In this document: positions 7,127-15,719 of the stretch, in pieces
Layout of the letters: every line of letters starts with the position of its first letter
Numbering within the stretch: position 1 is the first letter of the stretch
DNA from: DATEDA01 sp035286595
GTDB taxonomy: Bacteria; Pseudomonadota; Gammaproteobacteria; Burkholderiales; SG8-39
Direction: 5' to 3'
Assembly (NCBI GenBank): GCA_035286595.1
Contig: DATEDA010000118.1
Span: forward strand, 1 to 64,000
DNA length: 64,000 nt
Translations under genes and position numbers: made by a program
The notes under the pieces: generated by a model
Database searches by the model: none
What the model saw: the letters and a program-made list of their open reading frames with translations, nothing else
What the model was told of the DNA's origin: nothing

Positions 7127-9610
7127 ATGAACCTCGCGCTGCCGCTGCGGATGCTGAGCCGCGATTGGAGAGCCGGCGAGCTTCGCATCCTCGCGCTCGC
7201 GCTCGTCGTCGCAGTTGCTAGCGTGACCAGCGTCGCGTTCTTCGCCGACCGCGTGCGGCAGGCGCTCGTTCGCGAGTCGCATCAGCTCCTCGGCGCGGAC
7301 CTGGTGCTGAACGCCGACCATCGCTGGGGGCCGGAGGTCCGCGACGAGATCGCGCGCCGGGGCCTCAAGCTCGCGGAGAGCACCACGTTCATCAGCATGG
7401 CGCGCCACGACGGCGAGTCGCATCTCGCGGGGATCAAGGCGGTGAGCGACGGTTATCCGCTCCGAGGAAAGCTCCGCACCGCCCCGGCGCTGAACGTCCC
7501 CGACGCGCCGGCCGACGGTGTGCCGCCGCCGGGGAGCGTCTGGATCGATGAGCGGCTTGCCCTCGCTTTCGACGCGAAGCTCGGCGATGCGATCGAGCTC
7601 GGGGACGCGGCGTTCCGGGTCGCGGCGATCCTCACTCTGGAGCCCGACCGCAGCGTGAGCTTCTTCAACATCGCGCCGCGGCTGCTGATGCACCGAGACG
7701 ACCTCGAGAAGACCGGGCTGATCCAGCCCGGCAGCCGCGTCCGGTACTACCTGCTCGCCGCCGGCGAGCGCGAGGCGGTCGACCGGTTCGAGGGATGGTT
7801 GAGGCCGCGGCTCGGTCGTGGCCAACACGTGCACAGCCTTTCCGATGCGCGGCCCGAGATCCGCGCCGGACTCGAGCGCGCGCAGAAGTTCATCGGCCTG
7901 ACGGCGCTGCTCGCGGTCATCCTCGCCGCCGTCGCGGTCTCGCTCGCGACGCGCCGCTACACCCGGCGCCACCTCGACGGCTACGCAGTGATGCGCTGCC
8001 TGGGCGGGACGCAAGCGCAGCTCACGCGGCTCTTCGCCTCGGAGTTCGTCGCGCTCGGCGTCGCGGCGTGCACGCTCGGCAGCGCAGTCGGCTACGCGGC
8101 GCAACTCGTCATCTCGTGGCTGGTGGCGGATCTGATGATCATTGCGCTGCCGCAGCCTTCGCTCTTGCCTGCGGTGCAGGGGTTCATCACCGGAATGGCG
8201 CTGCTGCTCGGCTTCGCGCTGCCGCCCTTGCTCCAGCTCAAGAACGTGCCGGCGCTCCGTGTGATCCGCCGCGACGTGGGCGCGCCGAGACAGAGCGCAG
8301 TCGTCGCCTACGGGCTCGGCGTCGCGGCCATCGCGGCACTCTTGGTCTGGCAGGCGGGGGATACGAAGCTCGGCCTCATCGTGCTCGGCGGCTTTGCCGC
8401 GGGGCTGGTGGTGTTCGCGGTGGTCGCGTTCGGCGCGCTCCACGCCGCCGCGCGCGCGTCGGGACTTGCGGGCGCGAGCTGGCGCTACGGGCTGGCGTCG
8501 CTGCGCCGGCGCGCCCGAACGAACACGGTGCAGATCATCGCGCTCAGCCTCGGGCTGACCGCGATCCTGCTGCTCACGTTGACCCGCGCCGACCTCCTCG
8601 AGACGTGGCGCTCGAAGACGCCGCCCGACGCGCCGAACCGGTTCATCGTGAGCATCCAGCCCGAGCAGCGGGAGCCGCTCGCGGCGTTCTTCGCCGAGAA
8701 CCGGATCGCCGTGCCGCCGCTCTATCCGATGATCCGCGGGCGGTACGTGGCATTGAACGGCACGCCGGTCGAGGCGGAATCGTTCGAAGGGCGCGACAAG
8801 CGGCTCGTCGAGCGGGAGTTCAACCTGTCGTTCCTGGCGGCGCAGCCGGCGCACAACCAGGTGATCTCCGGCGCCTGGTTCGGGCCGCGCGAGCTCGAAT
8901 CGGGCGGCCTGTCGGTGGAGGAGGGCATCGCGAAGTCCCTGGGCTGGAAGATCGGCGATCGCCTCGGCTGGCAGGTCGCGGGGCAGAGCTTCGAGGCGTC
9001 GATCACCAACGTGCGCAAGCTCGACTGGGACTCGATGCGCGTCAACTTCTTCGTGATCACGACCCCGAAGCTGCTCGCGGGCTTTCCCGCGAGCTACGTG
9101 ACGAGCTTCCATCTGCCCGATTCGCAGGCGGCGTTCGTCAACCGGCTGTCGCAGCGTTTTCCGAACCTGACGGTCATCGACACGAGCGCGATCCTGCGGC
9201 AGGTGAAGGGCATGATGGACCAGGTGATCCGCGCGGTGCAGTTCGTGTTCCTGTTCGCGCTCGGGGCCGGCGTGCTGGTGCTGTACGCGGCGCTGCTCGC
9301 GACGCAGGACGAGCGGGTGCACGAGGCCGCGGTCATGCGCGCGCTGGGCGCGAGCCGCGCCCAGGTGCTGGCCGCGCAGCGCACGGAGTTCCTCGCCCTG
9401 GGTTTTCTCGCCGGCGCGCTCGCCGCCGTCGGCGCGACGGCGATCGGGTTCGTGATCGCGGGCCAGGTGTTCCAGTTCGGCTACCGCGTGAATCACTGGG
9501 TCTGGCTCGCCGGGCCGGCGCTCGGGCTCGCGTGCGTGTCCCTGAACATCTGGGCGGGGGCGCGGGCGGCACTCAATCATCCGCCGATCGCGGCGCTGCG
9601 CGAGGCGTAG
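7127..9610 (+). CDS. ybbP: FtsX-family ABC permease YbbP
   Basis: 827-aa inner-membrane permease. It has an N-terminal membrane segment, a large extracytoplasmic domain, an FtsX/MacB core with several hydrophobic segments (about residues 250-450), a second periplasmic domain, and a C-terminal set of three segments with a second FtsX module containing EAAVMRALGASRAQV. This 4+4-like layout and the length fit YbbP. It forms a complex with YbbA; the transported or extracted substrate is not established. Adjacent to ybbA with a 4-nt gap, so co-translated. Confidence 0.92.
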   Translation: MNLALPLRMLSRDWRAGELRILALALVVAVASVTSVAFFADRVRQALVRESHQLLGADLVLNADHRWGPEVRDEIARRGLKLAESTTFISMARHDGESHLAGIKAVSDGYPLRGKLRTAPALNVPDAPADGVPPPGSVWIDERLALAFDAKLGDAIELGDAAFRVAAILTLEPDRSVSFFNIAPRLLMHRDDLEKTGLIQPGSRVRYYLLAAGEREAVDRFEGWLRPRLGRGQHVHSLSDARPEIRAGLERAQKFIGLTALLAVILAAVAVSLATRRYTRRHLDGYAVMRCLGGTQAQLTRLFASEFVALGVAACTLGSAVGYAAQLVISWLVADLMIIALPQPSLLPAVQGFITGMALLLGFALPPLLQLKNVPALRVIRRDVGAPRQSAVVAYGLGVAAIAALLVWQAGDTKLGLIVLGGFAAGLVVFAVVAFGALHAAARASGLAGASWRYGLASLRRRARTNTVQIIALSLGLTAILLLTLTRADLLETWRSKTPPDAPNRFIVSIQPEQREPLAAFFAENRIAVPPLYPMIRGRYVALNGTPVEAESFEGRDKRLVEREFNLSFLAAQPAHNQVISGAWFGPRELESGGLSVEEGIAKSLGWKIGDRLGWQVAGQSFEASITNVRKLDWDSMRVNFFVITTPKLLAGFPASYVTSFHLPDSQAAFVNRLSQRFPNLTVIDTSAILRQVKGMMDQVIRAVQFVFLFALGAGVLVLYAALLATQDERVHEAAVMRALGASRAQVLAAQRTEFLALGFLAGALAAVGATAIGFVIAGQVFQFGYRVNHWVWLAGPALGLACVSLNIWAGARAALNHPPIAALREA

Positions 9611-9644
9611 CCCAAGTCCCGACCGGGAGGAGGCGAGACCCGAC

Positions 9645-10964
9645 GTGAGAATCGGACTGCGCGAGCTCGCCCTGCGCGACGCCCTCATCGTCGGCATCCC
9701 GACGCTGGCGCTCCTCGTCGCGGGCTTCTGGTACGCGGCGCAGTTCATCCAGCCCGCGCCGCCGAACCGGGTGGTGATCGCCACCGGCGGCGAGGGCGGC
9801 GCCTACCAGCGCTTCGCCGCGCTCTACGAGCCGCTCATCGAGCGGAACGGGATCAAGTTCATCGAGCGCACGACCGCCGGAGCGGTCGAGAACCTCGCGC
9901 TGCTGCGCTCGGCGGACGAGGAGCTCGACGTCGCCTTCGTGCAGGGCGGCCTCGGCCTCGGGAGCGACCCCACGGGCCTGGTCTCGCTCGGCAGCATTTA
10001 CTACGAGCCGCTCTGGGTGTTCTACCGCAATCCCGAGCCGATCGACCAGCTCGTGCATTTGCGCGGCAAGCGGATCGCCATCGGCGCCGAGGGGAGCGGC
10101 ACCCGCAAGCTCGCCTTGGAGCTGCTCGAGGCGAACGGCGCCACGGGGGCGCCGACGCGGCTCCTGCCGCTCGGGGGCCTGGAGGCGGTCGGGGCGCTCA
10201 AGGCCGGCCGGGCGGACGCGATCTTCCTCGTCGGGCCCGCGAACTCCGGCGCGGTGTGGGCCTCGTTCTACGCCGAGGGCTTCCGCCTGATGAGCTTCTC
10301 GCAGGCGGATGCCTTCGTGCGCCGGTGGCCGTTCCTCTCCAAGCTCACGCTGCCGCGCGGGGCGATCGATCTCGTGCGTGACATCCCGGCCCGCGACGTG
10401 ACGCTGGTCGCCCCGGTGGCGGCCCTCGTCGCGCGCGACTCGATTCATCCGGCGCTCATCGACGTCCTGCTCCAGGCGGCGGCCGAGGCGCACGGAGGGC
10501 CGGGGCTCTTCCACCGCGCCGGCGAGTTTCCGAACCCGCGGCAGGTGGACTTTCCGCTCTCGACGGAGGCCGAGCGGTTCTACCGGTCGGGCACGCGCTT
10601 CCTGCAGCGGTACCTCCCGTTCTGGGCGGCGACGCTCGTCGACCGGCTCGTGGTGCTCCTCATCCCGGTCGTCGCCCTCATGATCCCGCTGATGCGGATC
10701 GCGCCGGCGCTCTACGGCTGGCGCGCGCGCTCGCGGATCTACAAGTGGTACGGCCAGCTCAAGTTTCTCGAGGAGGCGTGGCGCCGCGATCCGGGCGCGC
10801 GGCCGCGGGAGGAGTGGCTCGCCGAGCTCGACCGGCTCGAGGCGCGCGTGAACCGGATCCGGACGCCGCTCGCGTTCGCGAACCAGCTCTACATTTTGCG
10901 CGAGCACATCGGGCTGGTGCGGCGGGCGATCCTCGGGAGCGGCGAGGCCACCGCCGGGACCTGA
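9645..10964 (+). CDS. TAXI family TRAP transporter solute-binding protein, membrane-anchored form
   Basis: 439-aa protein. The N-terminal hydrophobic segment (about residues 12-34) anchors a periplasmic TAXI domain recognisable from VIATGGEGGAYQRF and the GSLVSLGSIYYEPLW-like region. A second hydrophobic stretch near residues 325-352 (VVLLIPVVALMIPLMRIAP) and a charged helical tail follow, so the C-terminus should be cytoplasmic. No DctQ/DctM permease gene is adjacent. This tailed, orphan form may act as a sensor rather than a transporter subunit, which is inference. The start at 9645 follows a GGGAGGAGGCGAG-like ribosome binding site. Confidence 0.82.
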   Translation: MRIGLRELALRDALIVGIPTLALLVAGFWYAAQFIQPAPPNRVVIATGGEGGAYQRFAALYEPLIERNGIKFIERTTAGAVENLALLRSADEELDVAFVQGGLGLGSDPTGLVSLGSIYYEPLWVFYRNPEPIDQLVHLRGKRIAIGAEGSGTRKLALELLEANGATGAPTRLLPLGGLEAVGALKAGRADAIFLVGPANSGAVWASFYAEGFRLMSFSQADAFVRRWPFLSKLTLPRGAIDLVRDIPARDVTLVAPVAALVARDSIHPALIDVLLQAAAEAHGGPGLFHRAGEFPNPRQVDFPLSTEAERFYRSGTRFLQRYLPFWAATLVDRLVVLLIPVVALMIPLMRIAPALYGWRARSRIYKWYGQLKFLEEAWRRDPGARPREEWLAELDRLEARVNRIRTPLAFANQLYILREHIGLVRRAILGSGEATAGT

Positions 10965-11000
10965 CCGCTCGGGCGATCGCCCGGCGGGCGCGCCGGTTGC

Positions 11001-11006
11001 TACACT
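11001..11006 (+). promoter_or_regulatory. candidate -10 element for the Ser/Thr kinase gene
   Basis: TACACT lies ten bases before the ATG at 11017, which would give a leader of only a few bases. No clear -35 is visible. Upstream is the 52-nt gap after the TAXI gene. Confidence 0.3.
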
Positions 11007-11016
11007 GCCGCCGTCG

Positions 11017-11916
11017 ATGGACCCTCGAACGCTCGGTCGATACCAGATCCTCTCCCGGCTCGGGGAGGGCGGCATGGGCTGCGTCTACAAGGCGCTCGAT
11101 CCCGTGATCGGGCGGACGGTCGCGATCAAGACCCTGACCGCCGGGCTGGGCGAAGAGGAGCTCGCCGAGTTCAAGCGCCGCTTCTTCCGGGAGGCGCGCA
11201 CCGCCGGACGCATCGCGCACCCCAACGTCGTCACGATCTACGACGTCGTCGAGGCCGACGGCACGCCGTTCATCGCGATGGAGTACGTCGAGGGCCGTAC
11301 GTTGCGCTCGATCCTCGACGCCGAGGGGGCGCTCGCTCCCGAACGCGCGTGCCGCATCGCCGCGCAGGTGGCGGCGGGGCTCGCCGCCGCGCACAAGCTC
11401 TTCATCGTTCACCGGGACGTCAAGCCGGCGAACATCATGATCACCGCGGGCGCGCCGGTGAAGCTCATGGACTTCGGCATCGCGAAGCTGCCCGACGGCA
11501 CGAAGACCCAGACCGGCCTGATCCTCGGCTCGCCGATCTACGTCGCGCCGGAGCAGGTGATCGGGCAATCGGTCGACGGACGGTCCGACGTTTTCTCGCT
11601 CGGGGTCGTGCTCTACGAGATGCTCACCGGGACCGTGCCGTTCGGGGGGATGGCGGTGGGCGCGCTCCTCTACAGCGTGATCAACGAGGCGCACCCGCCC
11701 CCGAGCGCCCACAACACCAGCGTCCCCGCGGTCTTCGAGCGGATCCTCGCCCGGGCGCTCGCCAAGCACCCCGACGACCGCTATCAGGACGCCGAGGAGT
11801 TCGCACGGGACCTGCGCGGCTGGCGCGCGCTGCCCCGGCCGACGCCTGAGGAGCTCGCTAGCTTGCGCGAGCCGCCGCGGCGCACGCTCGACCGGCGGAC
11901 CGGGCGGCGCGAGTAG
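11017..11916 (+). CDS. Hanks-type serine/threonine protein kinase
   Basis: 299-aa soluble kinase made almost only of the catalytic domain. Visible are the glycine loop GEGGMGCVYK, VAIK (ATP lysine), HRDVKPANIM (catalytic loop), DFGIAK (metal-binding Asp), the SPIYVAPEQ activation-segment end and SDVFSLGVVLYEMLTG. No transmembrane, PASTA or other sensor domain follows; the C-terminus is a short Arg-rich tail. It may be cytoplasmic and controlled by a partner. The TAXI protein encoded just upstream, with its cytoplasmic tail, is the nearest candidate (inference only). Confidence 0.9.
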   Translation: MDPRTLGRYQILSRLGEGGMGCVYKALDPVIGRTVAIKTLTAGLGEEELAEFKRRFFREARTAGRIAHPNVVTIYDVVEADGTPFIAMEYVEGRTLRSILDAEGALAPERACRIAAQVAAGLAAAHKLFIVHRDVKPANIMITAGAPVKLMDFGIAKLPDGTKTQTGLILGSPIYVAPEQVIGQSVDGRSDVFSLGVVLYEMLTGTVPFGGMAVGALLYSVINEAHPPPSAHNTSVPAVFERILARALAKHPDDRYQDAEEFARDLRGWRALPRPTPEELASLREPPRRTLDRRTGRRE

Positions 11917-11924
11917 CCCCTCGC

Positions 11925-12836
11925 CTAACGCCGGTTCCCGAGCGCGAGGCCGGCGAACACGAGCGCCGCCCCGGCGACGTGGAACATCGCGATGCGCTCG
12001 CCGAGGAACAGCGCGGCGAGGATCGCCCCGAACACCGGCATCAGGTGGATGAACATCCCGGCGCGATTCGGGCCGAGCCGCCCGACGCCACGGATCCAGA
12101 GGAAGAAGGCGATCGCGGACGCGAATACCGCGATGTAGCCGATGCCGAGCGCGCCGGTCCACGTCAGGGCCGTCGTCTCGCCCACCGCAACCCGGGTTCC
12201 GTAGGCAGGGAGCATCCACGCGAGCCCGGCGATCACCGTCGCGGTGTGCAGCGCGAGCGGCGGAACCCCGGGGATGCGGCGCCTGAGGAGCACCGAGTAT
12301 GCAGCCCAGATCAGCAGGGCCACGAGCATCCAAAGGGCTCCGGTGTCGAGACGCAGCGCGAGCAGCGCGTCCAGGCTGCCCTTCGTGACCAGGACGCCCG
12401 CGCCGGCGAGCGACACGACGATCCCGGCGAGCTCGCCGGCGCTGGGCGCCTCGCCGTGCGCGAGCCAGGTTGCGAGCACGATGAAGACCGGCGCGAGCGA
12501 GAGCAGCAGGAGGGCGCTGGTCGCAGTCGTTGCGGCGAGCGCGAAGTAGACGCAGGTGTGAAAGGCCGCGACTCCGGTCAGCCCGAGCAGCGCGATCCGA
12601 CTCCAGCTCGTCCGGAGCGCGGCGCGGGACGCAGCAAGCGCGCGCCAGCTGACGGGAAGCAGCACCGCGAGCGCGAGTGCCCAGCGCCAGAAGTTGAGGC
12701 TCACGGGATCGATCTGGTCGGCGAGCGCGCGTCCGGCCACGAAGTTGCCCGACCAGAACAGCGCGGCGAACGCCAGCCCGGCGTCAGGGCGGGACAGCGC
12801 ATCGGCGAGGACGTTCGCGGTGGACCGGCTGTTCAT
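11925..12836 (-). CDS. EamA/DMT superfamily transporter
   Basis: 303-aa membrane protein with about ten hydrophobic segments arranged as two EamA repeats (around residues 18-140 and 155-290). Typical motifs are FWSGNFVAGRAL near the N-terminus and FLGERIA near the C-terminus. The family exports metabolites and amino acids; the substrate is not predictable. ATG 12836 has a strong AGGAGG-type ribosome binding site. Convergent with the kinase gene, 8 nt apart. Confidence 0.9.
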   Translation of the reverse strand: MNSRSTANVLADALSRPDAGLAFAALFWSGNFVAGRALADQIDPVSLNFWRWALALAVLLPVSWRALAASRAALRTSWSRIALLGLTGVAAFHTCVYFALAATTATSALLLLSLAPVFIVLATWLAHGEAPSAGELAGIVVSLAGAGVLVTKGSLDALLALRLDTGALWMLVALLIWAAYSVLLRRRIPGVPPLALHTATVIAGLAWMLPAYGTRVAVGETTALTWTGALGIGYIAVFASAIAFFLWIRGVGRLGPNRAGMFIHLMPVFGAILAALFLGERIAMFHVAGAALVFAGLALGNRR

Positions 12837-12991
12837 CTTCGCCTCCTGGTTGCTTCCGAGGCGAATTCCACCGGGAGGGCGTCCCGGGCCGCATGAGGCG
12901 GATGTCCCGGTCCCGTGGCCGCCGGCGAGGCGCGACGGGAGCATTGGCGGGACGCGAGTCCCGGGGCGGGCGAGAGGCTGCGCGTGCTCGG

Positions 12992-14074
12992 TCAGGCTTC
13001 CGGCGTGTTGCCGGTTCCGAGCCCGGCTTCGCGGGCCCTGACGATCGCCTGCGCACGGCTCGACACGCCCAGCTTGTCGAAGAGCGCGCTCACCTGGTTG
13101 CGGACCGTCTTCGGCCTGATGCCGAGGCGCGCTGCGATCTCGTCGTTCGCTAGCCCGCGCGCCACCAGCTCGAGGACTTCCTTCTCGCGGGCGGTCAACT
13201 CGGGGAAGGCGGCGGCGGCCGTCCCCGGCTCCGCGCCGAGGAAGGCGCGGGTCTCCGCGAGAAAACGCGGCCAGGCGGAGTCGCTCTCGAGGAGGACGTG
13301 GTTGCGGCTCTCGAGCGGCACGAAGCGCGCGCCGGGGATCAGCGACGCGATCAGCCGCCCCTCGTCGAACGGCGCGCGCTTGTCCTCGCGCGCGTGCAGC
13401 ACGAGGGTCGGCGCGCTCACCTTCGGCGCGAGGTCGGCCACGTCGATCCCGCTCGACACCTGCAGGATCCGCGCGGCGTTCTCCGCGGACGTCGACAGGC
13501 GCTGGATCTCGTTGAACGAGGCGAGCTGCTCGGGCGTGCCATCGGGGAGGAACTGGGTGGTGAAGAACTGCCGGAAGGCCGGGTCGTCGCGGCCCCAGCC
13601 GAGTTGGATGAGCTTGAGCTGGACCTCCGCCTCCTCCGCCTGCACCGGCGAGCCGCGCCGCAGGCGCCCGCGGGCGAAGCCCCCATAGAGGATCAGGCGG
13701 CTCACCCGCTGCGGATGCTTCGCCGCGTAGGCGATCGCGACCGACACGCTCTGCGAAGCGCCGAGCAGCGCGAAGCGCGCCAGCCCGGCGGCGGCGACCA
13801 CCGTCTCGAGATCGGCGACCCAGGCGTCGAACGCCATGTCGCCGACGTCCCGATCCGACAACCCGCAGCCGCGCGGGTCGTAGCGCACGAGCGTATTGTG
13901 TCGCGACAGCTCGGTGAGCCACGGCCGCCAAACCGGGCTCTCCCAGTCGAACTCGAGGTGCGTCATCCAGTGGGCGGCGCGCACCAGCGGTGGTCCTTTG
14001 CCGACCGTCGCGTACGCGAGTCGCACGCCGTCGGGCGCAGTGCAGAAGCGGATCTGCTGGCTACCCGGGGTCAA
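12992..14074 (-). CDS. LuxR-type regulator with N-terminal alpha/beta hydrolase domain
   Basis: About 360 aa. Residues 1-280 form an alpha/beta hydrolase fold: YDPRGCGLSD, the nucleophile-elbow position LLGASQS, and a late Asp/His region with SRNHVLLES. The C-terminal ~65 residues are a LuxR helix-turn-helix (LTAREKEVLELVARGLANDEIA). Such proteins are thought to sense a small acyl or ester ligand with the hydrolase domain. No ATG fits the conserved N-terminus. The TTG at 14074, overlapping the upstream acyl-CoA synthetase stop by 14 nt with GGGAG before it, is the best start. Coupling to an acyl-CoA synthetase suggests an acyl-derived signal. Confidence 0.85.
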   Translation of the reverse strand: MTPGSQQIRFCTAPDGVRLAYATVGKGPPLVRAAHWMTHLEFDWESPVWRPWLTELSRHNTLVRYDPRGCGLSDRDVGDMAFDAWVADLETVVAAAGLARFALLGASQSVSVAIAYAAKHPQRVSRLILYGGFARGRLRRGSPVQAEEAEVQLKLIQLGWGRDDPAFRQFFTTQFLPDGTPEQLASFNEIQRLSTSAENAARILQVSSGIDVADLAPKVSAPTLVLHAREDKRAPFDEGRLIASLIPGARFVPLESRNHVLLESDSAWPRFLAETRAFLGAEPGTAAAAFPELTAREKEVLELVARGLANDEIAARLGIRPKTVRNQVSALFDKLGVSSRAQAIVRAREAGLGTGNTPEA

Positions 14075-15656
14075 GCGGGGTCTCCCGCAACGCGCGCTTG
14101 AGGAGCTTGCCGTTGGCGTTCCGGGGCAGGGGTTCGGAGCGCAGGGTGAAGAAATCCGGCACCTTGTAGTCGGCCAGGTGTTGCGCGCAATGCGTGCGCA
14201 GCAGCTCGGCAGCGGCACCGTCGCGTGTCACGACGAACGCGTGCGTCTTCTCGCCGAGCACCGGGTCGGGGACAGCGACGAGCGCCGACTCGACGACCAG
14301 CGGATGCAGGCTCAGCACGCTCTCGACCTCCGCGCTGTAGACCTTGTAGCCGCCGCGGTTGATCATGTCCTTCTTGCGGTCGAAAACCCGCACGAAGCCG
14401 GCCGCGTCGATCGAGCCCAGATCACCCGACTTCCAGTAGCCGCCCTCGAACTCGCGTGCGGTGGCCTCGGGGTTGTCCCAGTAGCCGGGCACGACCATCG
14501 GCCCGGCGATCCAGAGCTCGCCCGGCTCGCCGGGCGCAACCTCGCGCCCCGCGTCGTCCATCACCTTCACGTCGCCGCACGGCACGACCGCTCCGACGCT
14601 GTCGGGATTCGCCGCCTGCCGCCCCATCGGCATGATCGTGGTCGGGGAGGTCGTCTCGGTTGCCCCGTATGCATTCATCAGCGTCAACCCGGGCAGGCGC
14701 TCCGCGAGGGCCCGGATCGTCCCCTCGGGCATCGGCGCGCCGCCGAAGCCGCCGACGCGCCAGGCGGACAGATCGAAGCGGCCGAAGTCCGGGTCGCGCA
14801 GGCACAGGTTGTAGATCGCCGGCACGACCAGCGTGTGCGTCATCCGCTCGCGCGCGGCGAGCTCGAGGAAGGCCCGCGCCTTGAACTCGCGCAGCGTGAC
14901 TAGGCAGCCGCCGACCGCGAACATGGCGAGGGTGATGGCCACGAGCCCGGTAACGTGGCTCGCCGGCACCGCGAGCAACGAGCGATCGGCCGACGTGAGC
15001 CGCATGCAAAACCCATAGTGAAGCACCGAGTGGATCACGTTGAGGTGCGTGAGCACCGCGCCCTTCGGGCGGCCGGTGGTCCCCGAGGTGTACAGGATCA
15101 CCGCGGGCTCCTCTTCGGCCGGATCCGCGCGCGGAGCCTCCGGCGAGCGCGCCTCGAGCAACTCGTCGAACGCAATCGCGCCGGGCGCCGCGCCGCCGAC
15201 GCTCAGGCGAACGGAGAGCGCAGGCGCATCCGCGGGCGCCGGGAGGCGATCGGCGAGGGCGGCGTCGAAAGCGATCGCTTTGGCACCGCACTGATCGAGG
15301 ATGAAAGCGAGTTCCGGCCGCTGCTCGCGGACGTTGATCGGGACCGCGATCGCGCCGAGCCGCAAGGTGGCGAGCAGGGCGTGCACGAACTCGCGCTCGT
15401 TCCCGAGGTACAGCGCGATCCGGTCCCCGCGCGCGAGGCCGAGACGGTGGAAGTGGCCGGCGACGCGCTCCGTGACGCGGTCGAGCTTCGCGTAGTCGAG
15501 TCGTTGCGCGCCGTCCACCAGGGCCTCGCGGTCACGGTGGCGGGCGACCGTGTCGGCGAACATCGCGTTGAGGTTCGGCGCCCGGTCCGCGAAGCAGCGC
15601 ATCGCACGCCCGAAGTGGGTCTCGTCGCGGAGCGGCGGAACGGCGGTCCAATACAT
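14061..15656 (-). CDS. acyl-CoA synthetase, AMP-dependent ligase family
   Basis: Activates a carboxylic acid to its CoA thioester through an acyl-adenylate. The 531-aa protein carries the P-loop-like YTSGTTGRPKGAV, the adenine-binding NAYGATETT, the hinge-region aspartate in YWKSGDLG, RKKDMINRGGYKV, and the C-terminal lysine in PRNANGKLLKR. The substrate cannot be assigned from these motifs. ATG 15656 gives the first residues MYWTAVPPL. It is the upstream partner of the LuxR-hydrolase gene, with overlapping ends, and is divergent from rmuC. Confidence 0.9.
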   Translation of the reverse strand: MYWTAVPPLRDETHFGRAMRCFADRAPNLNAMFADTVARHRDREALVDGAQRLDYAKLDRVTERVAGHFHRLGLARGDRIALYLGNEREFVHALLATLRLGAIAVPINVREQRPELAFILDQCGAKAIAFDAALADRLPAPADAPALSVRLSVGGAAPGAIAFDELLEARSPEAPRADPAEEEPAVILYTSGTTGRPKGAVLTHLNVIHSVLHYGFCMRLTSADRSLLAVPASHVTGLVAITLAMFAVGGCLVTLREFKARAFLELAARERMTHTLVVPAIYNLCLRDPDFGRFDLSAWRVGGFGGAPMPEGTIRALAERLPGLTLMNAYGATETTSPTTIMPMGRQAANPDSVGAVVPCGDVKVMDDAGREVAPGEPGELWIAGPMVVPGYWDNPEATAREFEGGYWKSGDLGSIDAAGFVRVFDRKKDMINRGGYKVYSAEVESVLSLHPLVVESALVAVPDPVLGEKTHAFVVTRDGAAAELLRTHCAQHLADYKVPDFFTLRSEPLPRNANGKLLKRALRETPLDPG

Positions 15657-15703
15657 GGCGCCGGGATTGTACTCAGGCTCGGCGCATGAGCCACTCGCTT
15701 CGC

Positions 15704-15709
15704 TATACT
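15704..15709 (+). promoter_or_regulatory. candidate -10 element for rmuC
   Basis: TATACT matches the -10 consensus at five of six positions and ends ten bases before the rmuC ATG at 15720, implying a very short leader. No convincing -35 was found; the surroundings are GC-rich. Confidence 0.4.
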
Positions 15710-15719
15710 CGCCGCACGC

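Noticed and set aside
4711..7188. A joint mnmH reading frame extending through tesA and ybbA
   Set aside because: Only codons from about 5787 encode the rhodanese and P-loop domains; the rest is antisense or out of frame with tesA and ybbA.
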